45,581 bases of DNA from an uncultured Woeseiaceae bacterium (GTDB lineage: Bacteria; Pseudomonadota; Gammaproteobacteria; Steroidobacterales; Woeseiaceae). The DNA lies in contig CABXJW010000007.1 in assembly GCA_902512585.1 (NCBI GenBank), forward strand, positions 1 to 45,581. Direction: 5' to 3'. Under the pieces are notes generated by a model. It saw nothing but the letters and a program-made list of their open reading frames with translations, was not told where the DNA came from and did no database searches. This document shows positions 1 to 9,385 of the stretch, in pieces. A program made the position numbers and the translations under genes. The stretch's first letter is position 1. Every line of letters begins with the position of its first letter.

Positions 1-134
1 ATTTTATTGAGTGTTTACTATATTTTATTACATTGCAATACTATTAAAACTAGGCGAACATCAATATTGCTAAGGTTAGCTTATTATATTAATAATTTGT
101 TGGTATTTTATAAAAATGTAAAAAAGGAATGGTT

Positions 135-653
135 ATGCGTCACGTAATATCAGTGATACTTCAGAATGAAGTTGGTGCACTAACAAGAATGACAGGCTTG
201 TTCTCTACTCGCGGATATAATATTGAATCTCTTAATGTTGCAGCTACGGACGATAAGAATTTATCTAGAGTTACATTAGTGGTTAAAGGGACTGACAAGG
301 CTATTGCGCAACTTAATTCCCAGTTATCAAAGTTGGTTGATGTTATAAGTATAAATGATATGACTCTAGGAGATTACTTTGAAAGGGAGTTATTGATTGT
401 AAAGGTTAAATTAAATACTGGTGCCGATAAGAAAATTTTACCAATTATCAATGAATACAAGGGAGAGATTATTGATGACTCAATTGATAGTTTCACAATA
501 CAGTTAACTGACAATGTAAAAAATATTGATAATTTTCTCTCTAGGATTATTAATTTGGGTGACCTTCATGCGGTCGCTAGAAGTGGGAGTGTATCAGTAA
601 CAAAAGGTCAAATAACACTCTCTTCTTATGCTAACCAGAATTTGTCAAGTTGA
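135..653 (+). CDS. ilvH: Acetolactate synthase small (regulatory) subunit
   Basis: Regulatory subunit of acetohydroxyacid synthase, the first enzyme of branched-chain amino acid synthesis; it binds valine and stimulates the catalytic subunit. The N-terminus is a clear ACT domain (MRHVISVILQNEVGALTRM, then GLFSTRGYNIESLNVA), followed by the C-terminal small-subunit domain (roughly residues 80-165). Length of about 172 residues fits the short bacterial IlvH form. Two ATGs are close together (129 and 135). The AAGGA at 124-128 touches the first but lies six bases before the second, so 135 is preferred. The catalytic subunit gene is not visible in the 128 bases upstream. proB starts seven bases after the stop, suggesting co-transcription. 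Confidence 0.93.
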   Translation: MRHVISVILQNEVGALTRMTGLFSTRGYNIESLNVAATDDKNLSRVTLVVKGTDKAIAQLNSQLSKLVDVISINDMTLGDYFERELLIVKVKLNTGADKKILPIINEYKGEIIDDSIDSFTIQLTDNVKNIDNFLSRIINLGDLHAVARSGSVSVTKGQITLSSYANQNLSS

Positions 654-660
654 TAAAAAT

Positions 661-1776
661 ATGGATGGAGAGAAATTTTTTGGCTTTAAACGCATTGTAA
701 TAAAGATAGGTTCTGCATTATTAATTGATGAGAATGGCAACTTCAATACAAGCTGGCTTGGAAATATTGCTAATGAAATATCATTATTACTCAATGAGGA
801 GATAGAAGTACTAATTGTATCTTCTGGTGCTGTAGCAATAGGCAGTGGAATTATAGGGAGAAAAAGAAACTTAATGAATATAAATGAGCTACAAGCCGCT
901 GCAGCAATGGGTCAAGCCCAACTGGTTATGGAGTGGCAAAGTGCTCTCAGTGATCATAATATTAAGACTGCACAAATATTGTTAACTCGCCAAGATACAG
1001 AAAATCAAAAGAGATTTTTAAACTCAAAAAATACTTTACAAGCGCTACTTAAGTTGAAAGTTGTTCCTATCATAAATGAAAATGACACGGTTGCTACTGA
1101 TGAGCTTAAGTATGGTGATAATGATCGATTAGCTGCTAGAGTTGCTCAAATGGTAATGGCAGATGGTTTGTTATTACTCTCTGATGTTGATGGTTTGTAT
1201 ACCAGTGATCCATCTGTAAATAAAAACACAAAACATATAACTAAGGTTGAATCTGTAACAGATGAGATACTAATGATGGCTGGATCTAAAGAATCTAATT
1301 TTGGAAGCGGTGGTATGTTAACTAAATTACAGGCCGCGAAAATAGCAATGCATGCGGGATGCACGACCATCATATCAAATGGCAGTCAGGATGAGCCTAT
1401 CAAGCATCTAATGGAAAACGGCAAATGTTCAATCTTTCAAGCCAAAGAGTCGCCTCAGGCTATTAGAAAACAATGGTTAGCTGGGTTTCTAGATACCAAT
1501 GGAATGGTAATCATTGATAAAGGAGCGGAAACCGCGATAAGAAATGGTGGTAGCCTTCTACCAGTAGGTTTGAAATCAGTTTCAGGTAATTTCGAGCGAG
1601 GGGATGTGATTATTGTTTCTAATCAAAAAGGAAAAGAGATTGGAAAGGGTATTGCACTATATTCCTCTTATGAGGCTGAATCAATCATTGGTTGTAGATC
1701 AGAGCTAATCAATGAAAAATTAGGTTATAGAGGCAAAACAGAGATTATACATCGTGATGATTTAGTTCTTTTGTAA
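661..1776 (+). CDS. proB: Glutamate 5-kinase
   Basis: Phosphorylates L-glutamate to glutamyl 5-phosphate, the first step of proline synthesis, in the cytoplasm. The amino acid kinase domain covers about residues 1-250: the N-terminal KIGSALL strand, the SSGAVAIG loop, the NENDTV and DNDRLAARVA segments and the GSGGMLTKLQAA motif are all visible. A PUA domain follows (about 270-370), as in full-length ProB. The frame is open from an ATG at 628, but that would overlap ilvH by 26 bases; the ATG at 661, just after the ilvH stop, gives 371 residues, the usual length. No strong ribosome binding site precedes it, so it may be translated by coupling to ilvH. proA follows directly. Confidence 0.95.
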   Translation: MDGEKFFGFKRIVIKIGSALLIDENGNFNTSWLGNIANEISLLLNEEIEVLIVSSGAVAIGSGIIGRKRNLMNINELQAAAAMGQAQLVMEWQSALSDHNIKTAQILLTRQDTENQKRFLNSKNTLQALLKLKVVPIINENDTVATDELKYGDNDRLAARVAQMVMADGLLLLSDVDGLYTSDPSVNKNTKHITKVESVTDEILMMAGSKESNFGSGGMLTKLQAAKIAMHAGCTTIISNGSQDEPIKHLMENGKCSIFQAKESPQAIRKQWLAGFLDTNGMVIIDKGAETAIRNGGSLLPVGLKSVSGNFERGDVIIVSNQKGKEIGKGIALYSSYEAESIIGCRSELINEKLGYRGKTEIIHRDDLVLL

Positions 1777-1810
1777 GATAATAGTCTTATTAATAATGGG
1801 AATTGGGAGA

Positions 1811-3079
1811 ATGATCATTAAAGATATAACTACGGTAATGAATAATATTGGTCAGTTAGCCAGAGACTCTGCTAAGAAACTTGCTCAGTGTTCTGGTCAG
1901 ATGAAGAACCTTGCGATTGAGCTAATCGCTAGTGAGTTAAAAGAGAATTCTGAAGTTATTTTAGAAGCTAACAAGTTAGATTTAGATAATGCAAGAGATC
2001 GTATGCTTTCAGAATCTATGATTGATAGATTATTGTTAGATCAGGTTAGGGTTAACTCGATGATTCAAAGTTTGCATGAAATTGCAAACATCAAAGATCC
2101 AATCAATCAAGTTCAAGCGGAATGGGAGCGTCCGAATGGTTTAAAAATTCAAAGAGTAACTGTGCCGCTTGGTGTAATTGGTATAATTTATGAGAGTAGA
2201 CCGAACGTAACTGCTGATGCCGCCGCGCTCTGCATAAAATCTGGAAATGCCGTCATTCTTCGTGGTGGATCAGAGAGTTTTGAGTCAAATAAGGCAATCT
2301 ATAATTGTATGATAAAAGCTATAGATAAAGCTGGTTTGGACTCAAATATTATCCAACTAGTGCCAACAGTAGATAGAGATGCGGTTGGTTATATGCTCTC
2401 CTCGATGCATCAGTATCTTGATGTAATTGTTCCTAGAGGAGGTAAAAGCCTTGTTAAGAGAGTGCAGGAAGAAGCACGTATTCCAGTAATTGGTCATCTT
2501 GAGGGGATTTGTCATGTATATATCCATAAAACTGCAAACCTTGGAATGTCCAGAAGTGTAATTTTAAATGCTAAAATGCGCAGAACCGGTATTTGTGGGG
2601 CCGCTGAAACTATTCTAATCGATAAAGATGTAGCATCAAACATACTCAACGATCTAATTGATGACCTACATAATGCTAATTGTGAAATTAGAGGTGATGA
2701 TGAGGTTCAAAAATATTCTGAAAAAATCATTGCAGCTAATGAGGGTGACTGGTCTGAGGAGTATTTAGACGCAATCATCTCCTGCAAAGTTGTAGATAAT
2801 ATTCACGAAGCGATAGCTCATATTGAATGCTATGGCTCTGGCCATACTGACAGCATTATTGCTGAGGATACAGATGCTGTAGACACATTTATGCGTGCTG
2901 TGGATAGCGCAATTGTTATGCACAATACCTCAACACAATTTGCTGATGGTGGAGAATTCGGTATGGGCGCAGAAATTGGAATTGCTACAGGAAGAATTCA
3001 TGCTCGTGGGCCAGTTGGTGCAATGCAGCTTACTAGCTATAAATATAATGTTTTTGGCGATGGCCAAGTCAGAAGTTAA
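1811..3079 (+). CDS. proA: Gamma-glutamyl phosphate reductase
   Basis: Reduces glutamyl 5-phosphate to glutamate semialdehyde with NADPH, the second step of proline synthesis. Aldehyde-dehydrogenase-like fold; visible family landmarks are VPLGVIGIIYESRPNVT, the GGSES loop, VPRGGK, and the catalytic cysteine in RRTGICGAAET (about residue 262). The C-terminal signature FADGGEFGMGAEIGI and RGPVGAMQLTSYKY is intact. ATGs exist at 1796 and 1811; 1811 gives 422 residues, close to the usual 417, and a GGGA lies about nine bases upstream, so it is preferred with modest certainty. It forms a proB-proA pair and converges on icd, with only eight bases between the stop codons. Confidence 0.95.
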   Translation: MIIKDITTVMNNIGQLARDSAKKLAQCSGQMKNLAIELIASELKENSEVILEANKLDLDNARDRMLSESMIDRLLLDQVRVNSMIQSLHEIANIKDPINQVQAEWERPNGLKIQRVTVPLGVIGIIYESRPNVTADAAALCIKSGNAVILRGGSESFESNKAIYNCMIKAIDKAGLDSNIIQLVPTVDRDAVGYMLSSMHQYLDVIVPRGGKSLVKRVQEEARIPVIGHLEGICHVYIHKTANLGMSRSVILNAKMRRTGICGAAETILIDKDVASNILNDLIDDLHNANCEIRGDDEVQKYSEKIIAANEGDWSEEYLDAIISCKVVDNIHEAIAHIECYGSGHTDSIIAEDTDAVDTFMRAVDSAIVMHNTSTQFADGGEFGMGAEIGIATGRIHARGPVGAMQLTSYKYNVFGDGQVRS

Positions 3080-3087
3080 CTAGTGAT

Positions 3088-5316
3088 TTAAGAACCCAGA
3101 GAGTTGATAGCGTCATTAAACAAAGCGCTAGGACGCATTGCTTTAGATAACATTATTTCATCCGGATGATAATAGCCTCCGATATCAATGCTCCTACCTT
3201 GCGAGTTATTTAATTGTGTAATTATATCTTTTTCATTAGATTTTAGTTCTTGATTGAATTTAGCAAATAATCTCTTCAAGCTTTTATCTTCGTTCTGACT
3301 AGCAAGTGCTTCAGACCAATATTTGGCCAAAAAATAATGACTATGTCGATTATCAAGCTCGCCTACTTTTCTGGAAGGTGATTTATTTTTATCAAGAATT
3401 TTAGAATTCGCAATATCAAGTGTATGAGCTAATATTTCTGCTTTTTTGTTATCGGTCTTCCTTGCAAGATCTTCAATGGAGGTCATTAGTGCTAGAAATT
3501 CTCCTAATGAATCCCAACGGAGATGACCTTCCTCGACAAATTGAGTTACATGTTTAGGGGCTGAACCACCAGCACCGGTCTCATAAAGACCACCTCCTGA
3601 GAGAAGAGGAACAATTGATAACATTTTCGCACTGGTTCCTAACTCCAATATGGGAAATAAGTCAGTTAAGTAATCTCTGAGAACATTTCCTGTAACTGAT
3701 ATTACATTATGTCCTTGCTGAATTAAGTTAAGAGTTTTTTTCATTGCCTCTTTTGGTGTGAGTATGGAAATATCTAAGTTGCTAATATCTTGATGGCTTA
3801 AATACTCATTTACTATTTTAATAATTGTATTATCATGCGCTCTATTTTCATCAAGCCAGAAAATTGCAGGTGATTGAGTTAATTTTGCTCTCTCTAAAGC
3901 TAAACCAACCCAGTTCTGGATAGGTTCATTTTTTGTTTGACACATACGCCAGATATCACCTTTACTGACTCTATGCTCACTTAAAATTTGGTTTTTCTCA
4001 TCTAGGACACTTATTGTTCCTGCTGAAGTTATTTCAAATGTTTTATCATGTGAGCCATATTCCTCAGCTTTCTGAGCCATTAAACCAATATTAGATACAT
4101 TTCCCATTTTAGTGACATCAAATGCTCCATTTTGTTTGCAAAAATTTATCATCTCTTGATAAATAGTTGCATAACATCTGTCAGGAATTAGCGCTTTTGT
4201 ATCATGCAATTTCCCATCAGAACCCCACATCTTACCTGAGGCTCTTATCATAGCTGGCATCGAAGCATCGATAATGACATTGCTAGGTACATGAAGATTT
4301 GTTATTCCTTTGTCAGAATCAACCATAGCTAAAGATGGTTGATGTTCATATGTATTATCTATACTTTGCACAATTTCATTCTGTTTTTCGGGAGGCAGTG
4401 ATTTTATTTTCGATAATACATCACCGATTCCGTTTTTTGGATCAACACCGATATCATTAAATATTTTTGCATGCTCTTTGAATACCTTTGCATAATATGA
4501 GGTTACAGCATGACCAAATATAATCGGATCTGATACTTTCATCATGGTTGCTTTTAAGTGTAACGATAGTAAGCTTTCTTGTTTTTTTGCTGCGGAAATC
4601 TCTTCATAAAAAAACTCTTTAAGAGCAGTTATACTCATTGAAGCCATGTCTAGAATTTCATTATCTTGAACTTCTATATTATCTTTCAGTGTTGTAGTTC
4701 TACCATCATTCTGTATTAGTTCGATCCTTAAGGTGCCTGCATCCTCGCAAATTATAGACGTTTCAGAAGAATAGAAATCACCAGTTTGCATATGAGCAAC
4801 TTCAGTTTTCGAGTTACTATCCCATGCACCCATCTTATGGGGATTGTTTCTAGCATAGTTTTTAACGGCTTCTGCAACTCTTCTATCAGAATTACCTTCT
4901 CTTAGGACTGGATTTACTGCGCTACCTATAATCTTTGAATATTTGTTTTTTATAACCTTCTCGAGATCATTTATTGGATTATCAGGATAATCAGGAATTG
5001 AGTAACCTTGATCTTGAAGTTCATTAATAGCTGATTTTAATTGTGGTATGGAGGCACTTATATTTGGTAGCTTTATGATATTTGCTTCTGGATTATTCAC
5101 CAGGTTTCCAAGTTCGGCCAAATCATCTTTTATTTTTTGTTTTTCGTCTAGATTATTTGGAAAGCTACTGATAATTCTGGCTGCTAGAGAAATATCTCTT
5201 GTTTCAATGTCTATTTCTGCGGATTTAGCAAAAGCTTTAATTATTGGTAATAATGAATATGTCGCAAGTAATGGCGCTTCATCAGTTTTTGTATATATAA
5301 TTTTAGATGTTGTCAT
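3088..5316 (-). CDS. icd: Isocitrate dehydrogenase, NADP-dependent, monomeric type
   Basis: Oxidative decarboxylation of isocitrate to 2-oxoglutarate in the TCA cycle. The 742-residue length and the N-terminus ([20 protein letters not shown]) are those of the monomeric IDH family (as in Azotobacter and Corynebacterium), unrelated in length to the usual dimeric 416-residue enzyme. Further family landmarks are [11 protein letters not shown]-like and [28 protein letters not shown], and [17 protein letters not shown] near residue 580, a substrate/cofactor-binding region. The gene faces proBA and is followed upstream (same strand) by a small conserved gene. No dimeric icd is visible in the window. 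Confidence 0.96.
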   Translation of the reverse strand: MTTSKIIYTKTDEAPLLATYSLLPIIKAFAKSAEIDIETRDISLAARIISSFPNNLDEKQKIKDDLAELGNLVNNPEANIIKLPNISASIPQLKSAINELQDQGYSIPDYPDNPINDLEKVIKNKYSKIIGSAVNPVLREGNSDRRVAEAVKNYARNNPHKMGAWDSNSKTEVAHMQTGDFYSSETSIICEDAGTLRIELIQNDGRTTTLKDNIEVQDNEILDMASMSITALKEFFYEEISAAKKQESLLSLHLKATMMKVSDPIIFGHAVTSYYAKVFKEHAKIFNDIGVDPKNGIGDVLSKIKSLPPEKQNEIVQSIDNTYEHQPSLAMVDSDKGITNLHVPSNVIIDASMPAMIRASGKMWGSDGKLHDTKALIPDRCYATIYQEMINFCKQNGAFDVTKMGNVSNIGLMAQKAEEYGSHDKTFEITSAGTISVLDEKNQILSEHRVSKGDIWRMCQTKNEPIQNWVGLALERAKLTQSPAIFWLDENRAHDNTIIKIVNEYLSHQDISNLDISILTPKEAMKKTLNLIQQGHNVISVTGNVLRDYLTDLFPILELGTSAKMLSIVPLLSGGGLYETGAGGSAPKHVTQFVEEGHLRWDSLGEFLALMTSIEDLARKTDNKKAEILAHTLDIANSKILDKNKSPSRKVGELDNRHSHYFLAKYWSEALASQNEDKSLKRLFAKFNQELKSNEKDIITQLNNSQGRSIDIGGYYHPDEIMLSKAMRPSALFNDAINSLGS

Positions 5317-5369
5317 GATTACTTTGAGTTTATGAGCCAGTTTGGCTGTAATTTTGAATAATTAGAATC

Positions 5370-5615
5370 TTATCGCGATATTTTTTGAATTATTTGGGTG
5401 GGATTATCAGTGACCCTGTAATATCCATGACGAATTTTCATCTTATTATAAACCGAATCTCTTTCTTTCTCATTCTCGTACCAATGCTGTTTTGACCATT
5501 TTGAACCTAAAATATTAGTTAAAGTATCACCTTTTGGAAGAGTAATCTTGATACCAAAATTCTTATCATTATCTTTAGTTTTTGTGGTTACATTGTGCTG
5601 ATGACAGAAATTCAT
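5370..5615 (-). CDS. Small conserved protein of unknown function (81 aa)
   Basis: Function not recognised. The 81-residue product is charged and soluble, with no signal peptide or membrane segment. It looks like a single folded unit: MNFCHQHN start, a central IKITLPKGDTL segment, SKWSKQHWYENEKERD with two tryptophans, then MKIRHGYYRVTDNPTQIIQKI. I recall similar 75-85-residue proteins in Gammaproteobacteria with the same pattern (LPxGDxxxxLLGxxWxxxxWYxxxxERDxAxxxMxxRHxYxRxGDxPT), so it is probably a real conserved gene. It is on the icd strand, 53 bases upstream of icd, and could share its transcript. Confidence 0.65.
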   Translation of the reverse strand: MNFCHQHNVTTKTKDNDKNFGIKITLPKGDTLTNILGSKWSKQHWYENEKERDSVYNKMKIRHGYYRVTDNPTQIIQKISR

Positions 5616-5687
5616 ATTTAATTTTTTATCGTCTATGTAATATGTATTATAACTCAGATATTAATCTTGAATCAAAAAGTCTCAAAT

Positions 5688-7001
5688 TTATTTTTGTATT
5701 AAATTACTAAATCTATTAAAAAATTCGCTTGAGGATTTATGTAAAAAGATACTTAAAAAAATATTCATAATTGACAAGAGTAAGAAAAACTCAAGAATGG
5801 ATAAACCAGATGTGAGTGTGATAATAGCCAGCAGAGATGCTGAGACCATGAATACAGCATTTAAAATATTATTTGCCGCGATGATCCTAGATAGATATTT
5901 TTTATCGGCTTTTTTCTGAATATTTGCATATAAAGGTACACTAAATATCCCCCCACTCGCGCCGATCATAATGAGGTCAAATATGATCCGCCAATTATTT
6001 GGTTGATCAAGGAATATTGAGATACTTGTTATTTGTTCTAGATTATTTGATGGTGTTGCAAAATATAAATCAAGAACAAATATTGTGAGTCCAGCGGCGC
6101 CAATTGGTATAATGCCAATTTCGACCTGATTATTAGACAGTTTTTCGCAAGCAAGGGAACCAATTCCGATACCAATTGCAAAAGTGGCTAATAATAATGT
6201 GGTAATTAATTCATTACCATTAATTATATTAAGTGTGTACGCAGGTATTTGGAGTGTTATAGCTGATGCGTAAAACCAAAACCACGAAATACCTATGATG
6301 CAAAGAAAAACTTTTTGATCTTTTTTGCTATAAGTTATGCTCTTTTTAATTTCGGAGAAAATATTCCAATTAATATTCAAATTTGGATCTGTAGCTGAAG
6401 TTGTTGGGATTTTTCGACTTGCGAAATACCCAAGAATAGAGATTGAAATTAGCCAAATAGCCAGAGAATAGTCATTATCTTGATTAGAGGAAACAGCGAG
6501 ACCACCAATCACCAGTCCCAGTATAATTGCGATATAAGTGCCTGATTCGACTAGGGCATTTCCACCAATTAACTCACTAGAATTTAGTTTTTGAGGTATA
6601 TAAGCATATTTTACTGGGCCAAATAGAGCAGATTGGAAGCCCATTAAAAATAGGATCACTAGTAGATAAGAGTAATTGTCCGTCAGTAATGAAATTCCAG
6701 CCAATAACATAAGTCCAATTTCTAATAATTTTACTGATCTTATGAGTACCGATTTTTCAAGTTTATCTGCTAATTGCCCTGCAATTGCTGAAAATAAGAA
6801 ATAAGGTAAAATAAATAGTGCACCAGCAATATTTGCTAGCTGACTCGCATTTAACCCAAGTATTTTGATGCTTTTAAAAGTTAATAAAATAATTAAGCCA
6901 TTACGGAAAATATTATCATTGAATGCACCTAAGAATTGAGTTACAAAAAAAGGTGCAAAACGATTTTGCTTGAGTAGCATAAATTGATTAAATTTACTCA
7001 T
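5688..7001 (-). CDS. MFS transporter, LplT-like (lysophospholipid transporter family)
   Basis: Inner-membrane major facilitator with about 12 hydrophobic segments over 437 residues. The N-terminus (FFVTQFLGAFNDNIFRNGL) is typical of the lysophospholipid transporter LplT and of the MFS half of fused LplT-acyltransferase (Aas) proteins; the loop GQLADKLEKSVLIRSVKLLEIG matches the MFS loop 2-3 signature. Family members flip lysophosphatidylethanolamine inward for re-acylation. Here there is no acyltransferase domain at the C-terminus and no neighbouring acyltransferase gene, so the substrate is inferred by family only. Confidence 0.8.
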   Translation of the reverse strand: MSKFNQFMLLKQNRFAPFFVTQFLGAFNDNIFRNGLIILLTFKSIKILGLNASQLANIAGALFILPYFLFSAIAGQLADKLEKSVLIRSVKLLEIGLMLLAGISLLTDNYSYLLVILFLMGFQSALFGPVKYAYIPQKLNSSELIGGNALVESGTYIAIILGLVIGGLAVSSNQDNDYSLAIWLISISILGYFASRKIPTTSATDPNLNINWNIFSEIKKSITYSKKDQKVFLCIIGISWFWFYASAITLQIPAYTLNIINGNELITTLLLATFAIGIGIGSLACEKLSNNQVEIGIIPIGAAGLTIFVLDLYFATPSNNLEQITSISIFLDQPNNWRIIFDLIMIGASGGIFSVPLYANIQKKADKKYLSRIIAANNILNAVFMVSASLLAIITLTSGLSILEFFLLLSIMNIFLSIFLHKSSSEFFNRFSNLIQK

Positions 7002-7033
7002 GATTGTTTGAGATTAGTAAGAATATTTTACTA

Positions 7034-7843
7034 CTATTTATATTCTAGAATTAATTGATCTTCATTGTATTTAGGGGCGAATGCATCACTCAAGCGATAC
7101 GTCCGAGTGCTTTCTGATTTATCAGAATTCGAGGAATTTTCCATGCCAGGGAGCGATGGGAGTTGATGAGTTTGTGCTGTCAGTTTTTGGACAAACGTAT
7201 TTGCCGCCATAGGAGCTGCATTACCTGTGGCTAAGAAAATCTGATCAGGTGTGATACTTGTTGAACTGTAAAAAGCAGCATTACTTCGTCGATCCATTGT
7301 CAATGAGGCTCCTTCGAGCGACATACCAGCAAATAAACCTCTACTTCGAGAGTATGAGTATATTTCGGCGTTAAATCTTAAATCAGTAGCAGCTGCTGTA
7401 TGCCTACCGATTGGTCCAGCGGCAACAGAGGCATCAACCCCTAGAGTTAATTTACCATTACTGATTCCGTCAACGCCTTTGCGTGTTTTAAATACAAGTA
7501 TACTATCTGTTGATTGAGCACCAGCTTGAAGCCCTAAACTTCCACCTGTGAGCGTAATAAATGCAGGGTTACTCCATGAGTTATCATCATTACGAATAAC
7601 AATAATTCCTTTACCTCTTCGAATCCCCAACACTGCCCCTACTTTGAGCACATTAGGAAATACAGCAATTGCATAGGCCCTTGAAAGTAATGCAGGAGGA
7701 ACAGATCGCTCTGGAATACGTAAAATTTGATCTATTACATCGGTTGCATCCAGAACACGTTTCTCCTGACTGTTTGCGGCAAACAGTGTTGCTGATGAGA
7801 GAATTGTATAAATTGCGGTAATTATTATTAATCTTGAAATCAT
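7034..7843 (-). CDS. Secreted SYLF/Ysc84-domain lipid-binding protein
   Basis: About 269 residues. An N-terminal signal peptide (MISRLIIITAIYTILSSATLFA, probable cleavage near AANS) sends it to the periplasm. The rest is a SYLF (Ysc84) domain: VPPALLSRAYAIAVFPNVLKVGAVLG, then RGKGIIVIRNDD, ITLTGGSLGLQAGAQSTD and a glycine-rich core. SYLF proteins bind membranes and phosphoinositides in eukaryotes; the bacterial role is not settled. The frame is open from a TTG at 7855, but the ATG at 7843 starts the signal peptide directly and has GGG eight bases upstream, so it is preferred. Lies between the MFS gene and the PII gene on the same strand, with short gaps. Confidence 0.85.
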   Translation of the reverse strand: MISRLIIITAIYTILSSATLFAANSQEKRVLDATDVIDQILRIPERSVPPALLSRAYAIAVFPNVLKVGAVLGIRRGKGIIVIRNDDNSWSNPAFITLTGGSLGLQAGAQSTDSILVFKTRKGVDGISNGKLTLGVDASVAAGPIGRHTAAATDLRFNAEIYSYSRSRGLFAGMSLEGASLTMDRRSNAAFYSSTSITPDQIFLATGNAAPMAANTFVQKLTAQTHQLPSLPGMENSSNSDKSESTRTYRLSDAFAPKYNEDQLILEYK

Positions 7844-7873
7844 TATAATACCCAAATATTTAATAAGATTGAT

Positions 7874-8212
7874 TTATAGAGCGTTATCATCAGTTTCACC
7901 AGTTCTAATTCTAACAGCTTGTTCAAGATTAGTGACAAATATCTTCCCATCACCTACCTTACCCGTTTTAGAGCTATTTATTATTATTTCCAGCGTTTCT
8001 TCTAATCGATCATCACTAATAGCTATCTCAATTTTTGTTTTAGGAAGAAAATCAACAACATACTCGGCACCACGATAAAGTTCAGTGTGACCTCTTTGGC
8101 GCCCAAATCCCTTCACCTCTGTGACAGTCATTCCGTTAATACCTATCTCATTGAGACCATTTCTTACATCATCTAAGCGAAAAGGTTTTATTATGGCTGT
8201 TACTAACTTCAT
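7874..8212 (-). CDS. glnB: Nitrogen regulatory protein PII (GlnB/GlnK)
   Basis: Trimeric cytoplasmic signal protein reporting 2-oxoglutarate, ATP/ADP and (through uridylylation) glutamine. 112 residues, the canonical length. The T-loop GRQRGHTELYRGAEY carries the uridylylation Tyr51; the B-loop TGKVGDGKIFV and C-terminal RIRTGETDDNAL are intact. Family alone does not separate GlnB from GlnK: residues after the T-loop resemble GlnK as much as GlnB, and there is no amtB beside it. The symbol glnB is therefore nominal. Divergent from the desaturase gene across a 126-base gap. Confidence 0.95.
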   Translation of the reverse strand: MKLVTAIIKPFRLDDVRNGLNEIGINGMTVTEVKGFGRQRGHTELYRGAEYVVDFLPKTKIEIAISDDRLEETLEIIINSSKTGKVGDGKIFVTNLEQAVRIRTGETDDNAL

Positions 8213-8338
8213 TTTTTTTCCTAAATTCTAAACTACATAGATTATAAGGAGAAAGAGAAGGAATTACAGCTAATTAGAGTCATTTTTATAGGCTTCATCT
8301 ATAGCTGAGCTTTAATTAGACTGCTATTATTAGGTTAT

Positions 8339-9367
8339 ATGAGTAAAACTTTGATAAAAAACGGGTTTGGAGTGGAAAGCTTATTATTCAATGGCTGCGC
8401 CTGTTTGTATGTACTAATTTCTTATTCGTTAGGCCTATATGGATTATTTCATGAAAATATAGGTCTGAATATTTTTTTTACAATTGTGTTGGCACATGGA
8501 ATGATTATTGCGGCATATCTTGTTCATGAATGCGGGCACAATTTAGTATTTAAGAAGATGCGGTATAATACTTACCTAGGAAAATGTTTAATCTGGATTT
8601 GTGGAGCTTCTTATGGAACTTATGAGGATATTCGATATAAGCATTTTCGTCATCATATCGATAATGATGATGTTGTTTGGTTTGATTATGAGGAGTTTTT
8701 CAGAAAATATCCGATTGTATTGAAAATTACTCAGTTCTTAGAATGGTTATATATTCCGGCCCATGAATTAATAATGCATTTCATCATGGCGTTTACTTCA
8801 TTTATAATTCCAGAGAGGCGCAATCAAAGAGTCAGAAACATAGCTGTATTAATCTTGAGAGGCTCTCTCTTTATATTTTTATTGAGTTATTATCCTCGAG
8901 TTGCTTTTTTCTATATTTTATCTTATTTAATAATGATGACTGTTTTGAGATTTATGGACAGTATTCAGCATGACTATAGCTATAATTTAACTTTATTTAG
9001 CAAGGAAAAATCCCTCAGAAGAGGTGACTTTGACTGGGAGCAAGAACATACATTCAGTAATCCTATTTCGACTAAAATTCCTGCTCTTAATTGGATTACA
9101 TTAAATTTTGGTTTTCACAATGCCCATCATGCTGATATGACGATTCCATGGTATAAACTACCTCAAAAACATAGTCAGCTATTCGGCGATAATTCCATTA
9201 ATTATGTTCCTTTCTTTGCGCAACTAAAAATTTTCCATAAACAACGAGTAAATCGAATTATCGATAATCATCAAGAAGACTCGCCTATGGGTTATGATTA
9301 TTTAATTGCAGCTAGAAAGGCAAATGTATCTGGTGGTAATGCGGCATCATTCCTAACCTCTTTTTGA
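8339..9367 (+). CDS. Membrane fatty-acid desaturase family protein
   Basis: Di-iron integral-membrane oxygenase of the fatty-acid desaturase/hydroxylase superfamily, 342 residues. All three histidine boxes are visible: HECGH (about residues 63-67), HFRHH (about 101-105) and, near the C-terminus, HNAHH preceded by FGF. Hydrophobic segments lie around 15-60, 80-95 and 165-205. The product could be a lipid desaturase, a carotenoid or a hydrocarbon oxygenase; family membership does not decide. It starts at an ATG with an AGG a few bases upstream and is 18 bases before the next gene, so it may belong to the following catabolic operon. Confidence 0.85.
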   Translation: MSKTLIKNGFGVESLLFNGCACLYVLISYSLGLYGLFHENIGLNIFFTIVLAHGMIIAAYLVHECGHNLVFKKMRYNTYLGKCLIWICGASYGTYEDIRYKHFRHHIDNDDVVWFDYEEFFRKYPIVLKITQFLEWLYIPAHELIMHFIMAFTSFIIPERRNQRVRNIAVLILRGSLFIFLLSYYPRVAFFYILSYLIMMTVLRFMDSIQHDYSYNLTLFSKEKSLRRGDFDWEQEHTFSNPISTKIPALNWITLNFGFHNAHHADMTIPWYKLPQKHSQLFGDNSINYVPFFAQLKIFHKQRVNRIIDNHQEDSPMGYDYLIAARKANVSGGNAASFLTSF

Positions 9368-9385
9368 ATTATTAGGGTTACTTAA

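Noticed and set aside
1-128. Open frame at the left edge as the end of ilvB
   Set aside because: The translation has no ilvB C-terminal features and runs into ilvH out of frame; it looks like AT-rich spacer.
5048-5335. Plus-strand open frame inside icd, with hydrophobic translation
   Set aside because: Antisense to well-conserved IDH coding sequence, and its hydrophobic composition is a by-product of that sequence; no ribosome binding site.
8287-8303. Five-base inverted repeat TATAG/CTATA between glnB and the desaturase gene
   Set aside because: Too short in such AT-rich DNA to claim an operator or terminator.
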